Source: Manduca sexta
Lineage: Eukaryota; Arthropoda; Insecta; Lepidoptera; Sphingidae
Reading direction: 5' to 3'
Assembly (NCBI RefSeq): GCF_014839805.1
Contig: NC_051141.1
Span: 18,670,777 to 18,734,776 of the forward strand
DNA length: 64,000 nucleotides
Made by a program: the position numbers and the translations under genes. Below, piece after piece: positions 1 to 12,114 of this stretch. Position 1 is the first letter of the stretch; each line of letters opens with the position of its first letter. Below the pieces are notes generated by a model. The model was not told the origin of the DNA. It saw only the letters and a list, made by a program, of their open reading frames with translations, and searched no databases.

Positions 1-1165
1 CAGTACAAATGAGCAACGCCCGTAACATAATATAAATTTACATTCAACATAATGTTATGAAGCCTACTGTATGGGTGCGTAGGAGAAATCAATTATGAAC
101 CGCACAGCCGAGTCGCTAAACCACTTAGTACTCTGAATTGCAAAGCTGAAAACGCTGTATCATTGCGCTAAGCGTTCTGAGACACGAGATGTTGACTTAG
201 GCATTTAGTAATAACATTAGTTGTAATATCGCGTACACTGCTGCTTGGCGAAAAAAACAGACACACGCAATAAGACATCAAATCGCAACATCGCAGCTAG
301 CGCTTTGCACTTGGGTATGATATAACATCGCTTGCTGTGCACCAGCTGATAATACCTTTAGCCGAAACATTAGTTATGTGCTCACAATAAACAGTGATCA
401 TAGATCAATAATAATTATTATAGATAATTTCATCGACAAAGGCGCGCCTCACTACTTTCCGCAATCGCTTACAGTGCGCGTGAGCAGCATATTTGCGTAC
501 GGACATTAAGATGTGTGCTTTCGGGAAAGTGCCTCGATCAATTCTCCCCTACCACGCTACACTCCGCAACACCCCAGTTCAAAAGGTGGAGGGGCGCGTC
601 TTCGGGCATGATTAGACCTATAGACGTAGAAGTCCAATATTTGAATTTGGAACACAATTATTATCTTTCAGTTTGAACATTATTGACATTCTCTACACTC
701 TTCTATATTAACTTTAATCATGTCAAATCTCGCACTCATGCGCGCAATATGCTTAAAAGATAACGTAATTTCTTCACGTATTAATATATAGATTAATAAT
801 GGCAAGGCTGCTAAAAAGTGGGGATATGCGATGGTTAGGGGAAACAGATAATGCGAATGAGCCACGCAAAGGATATCGCAAAGCGTATTAATATTACAAT
901 GTTATACATTTTGCAAGCACGCTTAATATTATAATAGCACTTGTACTGTATATTCACTATATATTTAATTTAATTTACTTTATTATACTATATTGAGATA
1001 AAATAATATGCGGACAGTTATTGATAGCAGCCAATATCTCCATTTATTCCGTCCTTTCCTCCATTAATTGGAATCCAAAGGACAAATGCTATAACGTTCC
1101 AAAATTAAATGTGATTAGGTAAATTAATTAATGTATATCGGTTGCAGCATTCATAAAAACACTGA

Positions 1166-1441
1166 TCAAAAACCCGGACTCGACTTATACTTCGAAACAC
1201 ATACATTAACCACATTCCTTCGCAAAGCGCGCAAGCATGCTGACATTGGCATGTCGTTAGTTGCAAACAAATAAAAAATGGTAATCAAATTATCAATATT
1301 TCGTATAACCTTGTCACAAACGGACACATAATTCGCCATAGCGTTCGCGAGCGTTTCTAAATACGGCTGAGCTTTGACACGCGACTCTAAGCCGCAGCGG
1401 GCAGTCAAATCGTAATGGCGCTGTGACATGCGATTTAACAC
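1166..1441 (-). other. Unassigned 91-codon open frame
   Basis: The minus-strand frame MLNRMSQRHYDLTARCGLES and onward has balanced, protein-like composition in its first 55 residues and ends at a stop by 1166. No splice context, family motif or repeat copy was recognised. It may be a transposon relic or chance. It lies in the direction in which later exons of the minus-strand gene are expected, but nothing ties it to them. Confidence 0.2.
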
Positions 1442-1483
1442 AAACTATAACATTTATTATTGTATTATAATAAAATATAATAT

Positions 1484-1768
1484 ATCAGCCTTGTATTATA
1501 CACTGTCCCACTGCTGGGCAAGGGCCTCCTCTACTTCTGAGATGGATTAAGTCATAGTTCAACAAGCTGGCCTAGTGCAGGTTGGTAGACTTCACACATC
1601 CTTAAAATTCCTATAGAGAATTTCTCAGGTATGCAGGTTTCCTCACGATGGTTTCCTACACCATTAGAGCAAGCGATAATTCACAAATAATATACACATA
1701 ATTTAGAAAAATTCTTGGGATTTGAACTTGCGGACATTCGTCTCGGCAGTTCGTTCGCGTGAGCTAGT
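1484..1768 (-). mobile_element. SINE family A, minus strand, diverged
   Basis: The complement of the tail lies at about 1484. Box B appears as GGGATTTGAACTTGCGGAC (1719-1737) and box A-like GAGCTAGTC at the far end. Clear divergence from the younger copies; no target duplication found. Confidence 0.8.
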
Positions 1769-2469
1769 CTGTTAACAGTTACTTCATAATATTTAAAGTA
1801 TGCTGAAGGAAATTAGTGTTGGCAAACGTCACAATTTTAACAAAAGTAACAGTAACTAACTGTAATATTGACAGTATTATTGTCAATGCAGAACTGGCCG
1901 TAAATCATAAACAAGACGAGAGATGATTTAAAAGAAAAATTTATATTATGTACATTGCTTTATATGGAATAGCAAATTCAAGAGTATTTCAATAAAAGCA
2001 TCAATGAAATACAATTGAGTGAGACAAACAAGTCGTTCGCCGACGACTGTCCAGAGACAATGGCAACTCCATCACTAAATACAAAGCACTTGTCCGTCAA
2101 TAGGATACGTCAGATAAAGGCGGGACGGCACTTAGAGGGATCCATGTACTACGCTCTACCATTGCATACCTCAAATAATTTTAAAACTATACTAATATTG
2201 TAAACAAGAAAGTTATTAGGTTTAGGCTAATCTTTGGAACTACTAATTTTGTAAATTGTTTCTCTAATAGCAATCTTCATTACTCCTACTACATACTGCT
2301 TTTTATCCAGGGAAAATGTTGGAAAAACTTTTTTACGCAGCTAGATCGGCGGGAAAAACCTGGTAAACAATAATCGACAGTGTCGCACGAACACTTACGG
2401 CCGACGCCAATAAACAATTCCAACCGGTAACTGCGCGTTATTGGTAAAAACAAACATCTTCTGTTTTGA

Positions 2470-2613
2470 CGTTGAAAATATATATTGTGGCTCATGCTGT
2501 GACTGCTTGTAACTAGAGTTACAATTACATTAGAAACCCTTACTATATTATACATCTGTAGTTTAAATTAAATTGTAAACTCCGCTAGCAGTCAATAATA
2601 AATAAATAAATAA
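2470..2613. repeat. Interspersed repeat with (AATA)n tail, copy 1
   Basis: ATATATTGTGGCTCATGCTG to CTCCGCTAGCAGTC and an AATAAATAAATA tail. The same block is at 60971-61115. The A-rich tandem tail suggests a LINE 3' end. Confidence 0.8.
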
Positions 2614-2726
2614 TACAATTTTTTTCTATAACCATACCAAACATAATGTATTCCGAATGTCCGGTTCGGACCATGCTCCGGTCCAGTTTTCGTATGGACT
2701 TGACTGACTGACTGACTTGACTTTCT

Positions 2727-2789
2727 TATCTAAAGGTGCCTTGGGATTCTTAAAACAACCATTAAAGAGTCCCGAGGCACCTTTAGATA
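2727..2789 (+). other. Perfect 25 bp-stem hairpin
   Basis: The arms TATCTAAAGGTGCCTTGGG... (2727-2751) and its partner (2765-2789) pair over 25 positions with a 13-base loop. On the plus strand the only two non-Watson-Crick pairs are U-G wobbles; on the minus strand they would be A-C mismatches. Size and shape resemble a small pre-miRNA. A decayed MITE is equally possible. Confidence 0.7.
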
Positions 2790-3040
2790 CGTAACAGTAA
2801 AAATTGACCCTACGTAAACTATATTTTTTAGATGTTTCCAACTTCCAAGCATAAGTTTATTTAAATATAATGGTACATTAACTTGAATGTGTAATTGTTT
2901 TGTTACAATAATTATTAGAAGGTATTTTGTTATGCGTAGTTTTCATCGTCCGTGATGTACGAATTTGATAGTTATATAATAAGTTTTAGTAATAGTGTTG
3001 TTTTCACGTTTTAGTTTAAATGTTTATTATTTGATAACAT

Positions 3041-3135
3041 GGGATTGAGGGCGGCCCAGAACCGGTCCCTGTGGCGCTCATTGGGGGAGGCCCATGTCCA
3101 GCAGTGGACGATTCCCGGCTGAAATGTTGCTGATG
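3041..3135 (+). mobile_element. 5'-truncated RTE-type LINE tail with 12 bp target duplication
   Basis: ATTTGATAACAT occurs at 3029-3040 and 3136-3147. The 95 bp insert reads GLRAAQNRSLWRSLGEAHVQ and onward to a stop, the C-terminus typical of lepidopteran RTE-like endonuclease/reverse transcriptases, followed by a short TGATG tail. Confidence 0.88.
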
Positions 3136-3345
3136 ATTTGATAACATTACACAATCATGATATTAGTCGTCTCATCGGTCGGTTGATGAGTATCGAACTG
3201 AAAACTGTATGGTTTCGGGTGCGAAGACCAGGTCCAGCAACAAATCATGCCAGTTTTAAATGTAAAAATTACTTGGTTTATCAGAGGTTAAAATATGTGC
3301 CCAGACGTACAAAACCAATCGGATGACTTTTTTGATTGATGATTT

Positions 3346-3578
3346 TGTTGGTAGGATATATTGTATATCCGCCCAGATAGCGACAACCGCACACAAGCTG
3401 TTAAAACTCGCCATACCGGCCCACGTGAGTGTGTCGCGGGACCAGCCTTTGTAGATGCGGTTGCAACAGGCCGGCATAATTGTGACGACTGCCAAGGGGT
3501 CATCATTTCTCGTCACTCGACATTCTATCCCACTCCACTTACCATCAGGTGCAGTGGGTTCAATTTTCAGTGTTAAAA
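3346..3578 (+). repeat. Interspersed repeat family G, copy 1
   Basis: GGTAGGATATATTGTATATC, CCCAGATAGCGAC, CAACAGGCCGGCATAATTGT, CTCCACTTACCATCAGGTGC. Other copies: 29876-30075 (+), 57000-57210 (-), 58700-58812 (-) and a partial one at about 15873-15995. Frames on both strands here are the repeat. Confidence 0.78.
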
Positions 3579-4082
3579 AATAATAATAACTAACTACAGA
3601 TGCACGAGCTACACCCATTTCACAATAAATGGCGTGAACTTGTGTACAAATAAATGAATACAGTCATATTGTACTTGTGTAGAAAGGGTAATTGGCAACA
3701 GCGTGTGTTTGCGATGCAAGCGTGTGATGCCGAGTGTGCGGTCAACAAAGCCATTAACCTTGGCTGACACCTTACTAACGGCCAGTGTCCACCGCGCGAG
3801 TAATCTCGCCAGTCTCACGACACACAGCGAGGGGTATCTGAGTATCTAGACACTTGAGTATAGTGTCGCGTACAATTCTTTATTCGCACTGGTCTTTTTT
3901 TGCTGTCAATCCTAAGACAGTGGTTCGTTTTCAGATTGATTGAAAAATCATCATGACGCTTGTTATATAAGGAGATATGTAGAGGTGTTACTCAGTTTAC
4001 CAACAAGAATTATGGTTTATGTCTTTATAAAATTCACAATGCCTAACAAACTGTATATGAAATAGAATATTGGTAATAAATT

Positions 4083-4275
4083 GGATGGTAAAGGAAAACA
4101 TCGTGAGTAAGCCTGTATACCTTAGTTCTCTATAAAATTTTTAAGGGAATGTAAATTATCCCAATCTGCACTAGGCCCGCATGGTGTGCTAAAGCCTAAT
4201 CCTTCTCAGTAGTAGAAGAACCTCATGCCCAATAATGGGACGATATATAATACAGGGCTGATATTATGTTTTATT
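4083..4275 (+). mobile_element. SINE family A, partial, diverged
   Basis: The body from GGTAAAGGAAAACATCGTGAG to ATACAGGGCTGATATTATG is present; the head is absent. A further minus-strand scrap of the family follows at about 4316-4400. Confidence 0.7.
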
Positions 4276-4789
4276 ATAAAATAATTCTGCTATAATTTTT
4301 TGCGGCGTAATAGACTTCCCCACCCTACATTACTCTGTCCCACTACTAGTAATGGACAGGTATAATTTGACCCCGCTGGCCTAGTGCGGGTAGGCCAATC
4401 ATCATTTTACTTTCGGATGAAAAGTCATTTATGTGAATAAATTTCCTGCTTTCTATGACACAATCATCCGCGAAAGCGTACACTTCGAATTATATATAAT
4501 TATATATTTTTACCATTCGAGTAATTATAAAAAGAAAATGAGATGGTATTTAATGACCGGTATGGTGAAATAGTTGGTTTCTACGAGTATCATAAATAAT
4601 ATAGACAAACTATCACTAGTGAGATCTCCTTATGCTTCAGGAATTTATGCGAAGTGATATAATTATCTATATAACGTACCTATTGTTTATAAGTAAAACA
4701 ACGAATGCCATACATTTTGTCTGTAGCTCTAACTTGAAGTCTAACAAATTCATAATACAATAAGTGGTACGAACACTGAGTTTTAGCAA

Positions 4790-4966
4790 AGTCATACACA
4801 TTATAAAACAAAGTCTCCACCGCGTCTGTTTGAACGTGATAAACTCAAAAATTATTGAACGGATTTCGATAAAATATGGTGTAAAGATAGTTTCAGAGCC
4901 TGGGAAGAACATAGGCTATTTTTTATCTCGATATAACTCTTTCACGCAGGCGAAGGTGCGAGCATA
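4790..4966 (+). mobile_element. Degenerate Helitron-like fragment
   Basis: Shares TTATAAAACAAAGTCTCC, TTATTGAACGGATTTCG and CTGGGAAGAACATAGGCTA with the family above. The 3' end is decayed (GGTGCGAGCATAAGG). Confidence 0.6.
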
Positions 4967-6149
4967 AGGTAGTTACAATTATAATATAATTTTCAAGCAA
5001 CTTGTTGGCGCCGTCATGCACACCATAAGAAGTGTTATTAATATTCATAGTAAGAATGTAATTATCATAAAGAAATATCTACTAAATATCGATACACACT
5101 GGCAGAAATCATGAATAACTGACTCTACAAGAATAAGGTTTTAACCGAAGTTTCATATAATGTAAATGCAGCTTTAAGAATGACTTTTTGCTTATTCATC
5201 CGTAAAAATACTACCGATTGGAAATCCCAGCAGGCGTGTGTCGATTCTAATTATGAATTCGTACATTAGGTGCCATTTTCGGTCCTTCGAACCTCCATCG
5301 GTCCAAAATGGCGGCCTAAAATCGGGCGTACCAATCACGTACTCAGGACTTAATACAGGCGCGGATAGATTTATTAATTAGGTCATTGTTTATAGCGTAG
5401 CGCGTCCCCACTCTCCTCGTATTGATACGCCCGGGTGGTCAGTACCCCCGTCCGAGGGTGGGCTGGGGTGTTCGAAATGTTAATTTACAGAGTATGTAAT
5501 TGATTTTATCGGAAAATAGCTCACCATTAGTGATTCAGTTTCGTTATGCAGAAAATCCATTAACGTCTATATTATTTTGGTGGTTTAATTTAAAGTTCGC
5601 GGGACTCGAATATTACTAAATAAGTATAGGGTGGGATAGTTTAGCGGTAGTGGAACTGACTGCATACACCAAGATTCCGGGTTCGATCCTAACTTAGGTG
5701 TTCGCGTCACGGCCATCGTCGTTATTTCTGTATTCAATATATATTATTGCGCATGTATTGTGTAAATAGATTTAACATTATGTAATGAGTAACAAGGCCA
5801 CGTACTGCATGTAGAGATGTCGGAGACATGTTTATACTTCAGTGGTTCATTAAGACTTTATTATCACTGTATAAATAAATCTATCGAGATGTATCTGTAG
5901 CTATGTTGTATAGCATTCTTGATATTAATACGTAATAATAAAATATCGTACTGCAGAACAATTAAATTGTCTTTATAATCCACAACATTTGAAAAGTACC
6001 AAACTACCGAATGCAATATAGACTTTGGTGTAATTATCGAAAATCAACGTTGCATTCTATAGATTATATTGTTCTATAGTTTTTTGTATTACGTGGTTAT
6101 ATTTTCAAATGATACTCTATTCGGCGTAGTTGTACCTACTGTGTGTCCG

Positions 6150-6330
6150 GTATGACCACTGCTCTGATGTCCCGGGTTCAAATGTTAGGTCGGATAAGGT
6201 GATATGCGGGTTTTTCTGCCCAGTACCTATCTAGAGTCTGGAATTTCTGCTCGATATGAAGATAAGCCCGCCCTCTATCATATTACAGAACGAAACACAC
6301 TTGGCGAAAAGCGGGTACCCTGGCACCGTA
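6150..6330 (+). mobile_element. SINE family C, partial
   Basis: Box B-like CCCGGGTTCAAATG, then AGAGTCTGGAATTTCTGCTC and ACACACTTGGCGAAAAGCGG, as at 54690-54905. The first half of the head is decayed. Confidence 0.7.
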
Positions 6331-6357
6331 TACGTATGTATATACATATTTTATTGT

Positions 6358-6821
6358 TTTTAATGACTAGACGAGCTTGCCGTTCGCCTGATAGTAAGCG
6401 ATACGGCCGCCCGTAAACAGTAGAAACACCATCCAATACATTAAATTACAAAGTATTGTTTGGTATTCCACTGCGCTCACCATCCAGGGGCCTTATTCTC
6501 TATCCCGCACGTTATTTTGACAGTGCGTAACAAGCACGTAACACAACGCATCATGTTTAGGACTATAGAAATTTGGCTTACAGAATACCATTCCACGCAT
6601 ATTTCTCGAAGATAACATGACACGGCCGCGTTACGCGTTTACACTATCATACAGAATAAGGGCCCTGAAATGATATTAAGCCTTATTATGTCCAGCAGTT
6701 ACACTGGCTGCAATGTTCTTCAAAACGGAACACAACAGTGACGATACATTCTGCTGCCTGGCGGCAGAAATAGACATTGCGGTAGTATCTAACCAGGCGG
6801 ACTCTCACATGTGAGAGTCCT
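6358..6821 (-). mobile_element. Repeat family B, minus strand, split by a MITE
   Basis: The 3' part is at 6358-6484 (GACGAGCTTGCCGTTCGCC to CCACTGCGCTCACCATC). The 5' part is at 6668-6821 (GTCCAGCAGTTACACTGG to GGCGGACTCTCACATGTGAG). The break is occupied by the element at 6485-6667. Confidence 0.8.
6485..6667. mobile_element. MITE inserted in repeat family B
   Basis: The 183 bp element has terminal inverted repeats: left CAGGGGCCTTATTCTCTAT, right complement CAGGGCCCTTATTCTGTAT (two mismatches in 19). CAG...CTG ends suggest the hAT group, but I see no 8 bp target duplication. Relatives are at 8332-8440 and 18744-18880. Confidence 0.75.
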
Positions 6822-7409
6822 ATTACTAGTGCGACCAATTATAAAGCATACCAAAATTCATAAAGTCTTGATGTATGTATAATACTTTATTCAAAAGTGT
6901 TTTCACTCAATAGAACATATACGTTTAGGTAAACAAACTCATACAACATACAGCCAATATAAACCACTTCAAGCACATTAAAAAGTTTTGTCGCTCATTA
7001 CTAGGAAATCACATTTGGCTCAACGCGGTATGTAGCTAAATATTCGTATCACTTGTAAAGATTTTAAAACACTATATTGACGCCGTGGGTCGCCACCTGC
7101 AGATCGTATTATAGGCGTTTTAAGGCCGTCATCTGTTCGTCTTTTATCCTTATACGAACAACTGGCAGGCCAACGGGTTTCTGAATCGATTCATACAGTT
7201 ATTTTATTGTGAGGCCTTCATAAAAACTCACACCTTTCATATAAGAACTAGCAGAGGCGAACTTAACGTATCTGGTTTATTTTCGGTATTTTTATATCTG
7301 AAATTATATTTTGCGTAGAATTTGAATCATACCACCCAAGTGTATTGGCGATATTTCTGCGAGTGTATGCTTTTTGCAGCCTATGGCGGTGGTTATTTTA
7401 ATATATTAT

Positions 7410-7665
7410 AAGCCCTGTATTATATACTGTCCCACTGCTGGGTACGGGCCTCCTCTGCTACAGAGAGGGATTAGGCCTTAGTCCACCACGCTGGCCTAGT
7501 GCGGATTGGTAGACTTCACACACCTTCGAAATTCCTATAGAGAACTTCTCAGATGTGCAGGTTTCCTCACGATGTTTTCCTTCACCGTTAAGGTGGTTAC
7601 TTAAGCATTGGATAATATACGTAAGTATTTTTCGCTCGCTGCTACACCTGTGTGTCAATTTTTCT
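7410..7665 (-). mobile_element. SINE family A, 5'-truncated, minus strand
   Basis: The tail (complement of ATACAGGGCT) starts at about 7410. The body matches to about 7580, then diverges into a different 5' region. The tRNA-like head is missing. Confidence 0.8.
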
Positions 7666-8331
7666 AGGATAAAACTACAATATAATAACTACAATATGCT
7701 GAAGTATGTTATCACTCAAATAGTTCGGTAAAATTATATTACGCGTTGTTTTAAAAGGAATCACATTCGCTCGTAACCGTAATGCACTCGCCGTGTGAAC
7801 GTCAACACAATGGGGTGTCTAGCAATGTTGAAATAACATTTATCATAACAGCTCCGACGCGGCAGTGGGACAGACTAGCTGATCAGCCAAAATACAGGAA
7901 TTTGGGTTAAAAGTGGTAGTGTTTTTATTCAAAGAATTCAATCAACATCATAATTATCATTAGCCACATGAAACCCACCGCTAAATATAGGCCACTCCTA
8001 CAAATTTCGAAAGGAACCTATCAAAAGTGGCCTGTAACGTATTACCAAAAACCCTAATGATGGAAAAGAATACAATATTTTTAAATATAGTAAAGATTTA
8101 CCACAAGATGTAATTAATATACTTCTTGTATAAAATGAAGAACAATTTTATTATTCATCTTATCACAACCTTCAAGACCACATTAGGTAATCTCTGTTAA
8201 GACAAAACTCTGTACACTTATGTATTTGTTTTGTCACAGTTAGGTTAAGTTACCTAGGTTAGAGTATAGGGCTGGAGTAAACCGGAAGATAAGTTACAGT
8301 CCAAAACTCTTTAGCGACGTGATTGAGTTAC

Positions 8332-8440
8332 CAGAGGCCTTATTCCGCTGTCTCCTTTAAGACAATAGAAATTCCACGCTAATTTCACGAAGATAATGTA
8401 ACGTTAAGAGTTTACACTGTCATAGAGAGTAAGGACCCAG
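8332..8440. mobile_element. Shortened MITE related to 6485-6667
   Basis: Left end CAGAGGCCTTATTCC, interior CTAATTTCACGAAGATAATG and TTTACACTGTCATAGAGAG, right end GTAAGGACCCAG. An internal deletion makes it about 109 bp. Confidence 0.65.
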
Positions 8441-8909
8441 GCTGAATTCCGTCGCTCTCCGCTATTTTTGCCACACCTAATTGAACTCTAGTGTAACACA
8501 CAATAGCCCGCGTGTAATTTTATTCACCGCGCTTCACAGCTGGTCTCTCAATTTGTAATGGTCTACATATCTGATGTGAGGTTAATTACCTCTACATCAT
8601 TATTGCGTGTCGCGGTTTGCTATGCCTATGTGACCTGCTTCGATTTGTATATTTACTGTATCTATTGGCTGTTTATATGAGTATAGAGTTCCTGATTGGC
8701 AGAGGGGTCTTAGGTTCTATTTTAACTCAACAGTCAGTCAGTCAGTCAGCGGTCTGCTATTGCTTCATTGATGAGATTCGATTCGATCCTCAGGAAGGAA
8801 ATTGAAGTCAGGCGGAAGGGCGGAAAACACAAAACCAAATCGACTCGACAACTAATATTGGAAAGTTGGGCGAAGATTTCCACCGGCACCAGAGATATTT
8901 AATTCTTCG

Positions 8910-8925
8910 CCCCCCCCCCCCCCCC
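8910..8925. repeat. Poly-C tract of 16
   Basis: An uninterrupted run of C between TTCG and GACAG. Its length is likely to be polymorphic or error-prone. Confidence 0.9.
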
Positions 8926-10960
8926 GACAGAAAAAAAGGTTATTTATTTTAATAATTTCAATCATATGATCTTTTCACTGTCGAATAACAATGTTAGGTA
9001 ATTTATAATCATTCGCGCTAAACGGACATTTACACGTACGGAATACGGAAGTGACACATGCCTAAACTACTGGTATGATTGATAAAATATAATATAGTGG
9101 TATTATTTGTACAAGATAACTGACCAAAGCGTGGGAGTTATTTTTTTTTAATAAACCACCTTTGGTTTTGGAATAAATATAATAGGAAGCGCTACGCGTG
9201 CGCATAAACAGAAGCAACACTACTACTTAGAATTACGGTGGACTGCACAGCGCTCACTATTCATGTCTTTCAACTACAAAGGACTGCAAAGCTATCCCTT
9301 CCACGTTAGAATGCCCAGCGAATGCATCGACAGTGCAAAATGCTTGCCAGCAGAAAACGGTGGTACATACCCACACTTACGCTTTACCTAATAAAATTAT
9401 GCAAAATCTACCATGCGTAATAGGGCGAAGAGAAAATAACTTCTGGCAACATTATCTAAGCTGACCGGCGACTGTTCGCGAATAATAAACATAGTAATAT
9501 TCTAGATATCACTCTTTATGCTGCTCATGAGGGTCCTAGCCTGTTTAGTGATCGACACGCGTGGACTGGACCTGAGCGATGCTGTGCTGTAGAAAATGAA
9601 CTTTATTTTGGTGTGTTAAGGAAAGGATTTTGTTCGAACGATTCGCAAAATGATTTGCTATCCTATTGGTAATATAAATGTTCGTGAACACGTTAGTTAA
9701 GCATGTTGAGATGTTACCGCATAAACTTTTAAACTGATTTGGTTTTACCTTGGCATACGAACTGCAGAATTAACACAGAAGATATGTTTTTTTGTTCGCG
9801 ACACGTACACCGTGGACTTTTTCCCGGGAAAAGACATAAAACACGGATGAAGCTTCGATCAAATCCTAGTATTTATTTGAATTGTTTAAACAATATTATA
9901 ATATGTATGAGGCAGTCGATAGATGACAACAAAAAGGCGTGGAACTAAATTGTCCAAGAACCCAGATCCAGGTGGATCTAAAGTACTTTCCTACCTTGGA
10001 TCTTGTACATTATTTTATATGTATGTAACAGAAAGTAATACGAAAAAGAAATTCTTCTGGGAAATCAGCATCAATATTGGTTGAAATATAGATATATGTT
10101 ATGAACAAGTGGGCCGTAGTGGGGTTATCGATCTATCTCTCTCTCAGGCGCGCAGCGTTATGGCCGATGGTACTCGGTGACGTCACACTTTGCTTTTACT
10201 ATTACTTGACAGCTGCCTCATCCCGCGAATTTCAAAACTTGATAACTTATTTATTGCGTGCAATTGAAAAATATTTTATATGTGTATAATGCCATACATT
10301 TTTGATATTTCAAAAAGTAATCAAATACTTTTTGTTTGATTGTTAGTCTCAACACGCAGTTTAAAAATTCGGCTTTTTATAGGTCGCTTGCCTTACTTCA
10401 TGGAATTCATATTATTAAATTCTCCCCATCTTATAATATTTGGTTCTTTAGGGAACGTAGGACCTAAATCAACACGGCGATAACCTTTAGCCAAACTCTT
10501 CCATACAAGATTCCTATAATTTCCACCAACAAAGCAGCATAACTAACACGCTACCCAATCCGTAGCCCGTCCTTGAGGCCGAGTCATAGCGTGCCGCAGG
10601 CGTCATACATTAACTAATCACACGAAACACAATTCGCGCATACTAATGCTCAGCTCCTTTGTGTTGTGCGTGATATTCTTGAGCATGAAATGCGGCTACT
10701 TGCGCAAACCTAATTACAGTTCGAAGTTAGAACAATAGCGTAATGATTTCAATGATCTCGTGATGCATGCGTTGTGGGGTGAGGAACCCTGGGTTCAATT
10801 TGAAAGTCGGGAAACACTCTATACTATTTTATTTTTAACGCACTTCAAAAAAAGAGAAGGTTCTTAATTCGATTGTATTTTTTTATGTTATTCATTTATT
10901 TTATATGGAGAAAAGAAAAATGTAACAACGGTATTAAACAAGTAATAATCCATCATTAAA
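8926..10960. other. Stretch without recognised genes
   Basis: Mixed AT-rich DNA. The frames at 9739-9948 and 10101-10289 lack splice sites, domains or codon bias. A weak SINE-like trace (complement GTGGGTATGTACCACCG) lies near 9357-9375, and GGTGACGTCACAC (a CRE-like site) is at about 10178-10190. Confidence 0.5.
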
Positions 10961-10965
10961 GTCCG

Positions 10966-11065
10966 GGATGCCATACCACGTATATCGGGTTAGATAAACC
11001 CACACTAGAATTCGAACCTGGTAGCTCACAATGCAGTCACTCTACCATTAGACGAAAAAAGCGTT
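10966..11065 (-). mobile_element. Degenerate tRNA-derived SINE head
   Basis: Minus strand: CGTCTAATGGTAGAGTGACT (box A-like), then CAGGTTCGAATTC (box B). No acceptor stem can be drawn, so it is not a functional tRNA gene. A similar remnant on the plus strand is at 5630-5700 (TAGTTTAGCGGTAGTGG, GGGTTCGATCC). Confidence 0.5.
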
Positions 11066-11270
11066 TTTGTATTGAGCTATAAACTAAATGCCCCTGATAG
11101 GTTTATCCGAGCTCTATAAGACAATTGTGTCAAAGCTAACAATATAATCTATTTACACCGTGTTTACATTCGGTTTTACCCATCTCGTATCACGGCGTAC
11201 ATTTAACATCTTCAATGACACGAGTGGGTTATACAGTCATACAGTCAATACGATAGCAAATCACGAATAA

Positions 11271-11362
11271 AGGGGATAAACACTCATGATAAATGAGTGA
11301 AAACCCATAATAGAGGGGTGAAAACTCATGATAAAAAGGGGTGAAAAATACATGGTTATGAA
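11271..11362. repeat. Degenerate short tandem repeat, about 20-25 bp units
   Basis: Four irregular units of the type AGGGGTGAAAACTCATGATAA in succession. No gene context beyond the surrounding AT-rich DNA. Confidence 0.6.
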
Positions 11363-12114
11363 TACGAATAAAACCACTGTCGAATAGAAACATTTTCAGT
11401 TACAAAGTATTGCACAAGAGTTGCAATTGCAATTATTGCATTTGTATGAATCATATTAACTTCGATGTATAACATATTGATTGTTTAACCGACCCCGTTA
11501 GGATTTATTTGTTATAAATATTTCCGTGAATGCGCCACAAAGGAAATTATGAAATAATTAGTTTATTGACTATAATACCAACTCGACTTCCTCGATAGCT
11601 CTTACACATGGAATCGTCTCAAAACAGAGACTCTAATCTACTTTCAAAAGCCCCGATCGCCGCCAAACCTTAGCTCGATGACTTCTTCGAACCGAAATGT
11701 ACAATCAACTTCCAAGACCTGAATGTACAAATCATTAAGTAATTATGTAGAACGTATACATTTATGCGTCAAGCCATACCTTACGCATCAAAAAATCAAA
11801 GGTCACAAACTAATAACCATCCATAACGATTGCACTTTGTAACCGACTCATTAATACGTTTTAACATGTCGCTGAACAGATAAGGGATGATATTGCATGG
11901 CAAAACAGTATACCGAACCGACCCGATAACGGGTGACTCCACTGAAAACGGCGCGTGGGACGCGGGATAAACCGACTGACAATCACAGATAAGTTTAAAA
12001 CAGATTTTTCCCTATTAACAGCGCGTACAGTCGATATTATTTAATTTTTTATAAAACATGTTGGGACATGTTCATGTCAACTAGTGTCTTATCTGGTGTA
12101 TATACTTTTATATT

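Noticed and set aside
2015..2203. 62-codon plus-strand frame with protein-like start (MSETNKSFADDC)
   Set aside because: No acceptor or donor, no family resemblance, and the downstream part is AT-driven. Left unannotated.
5630..5705. tRNA gene (box A and box B-like motifs)
   Set aside because: The T stem and acceptor stem do not pair. It is a decayed SINE head.
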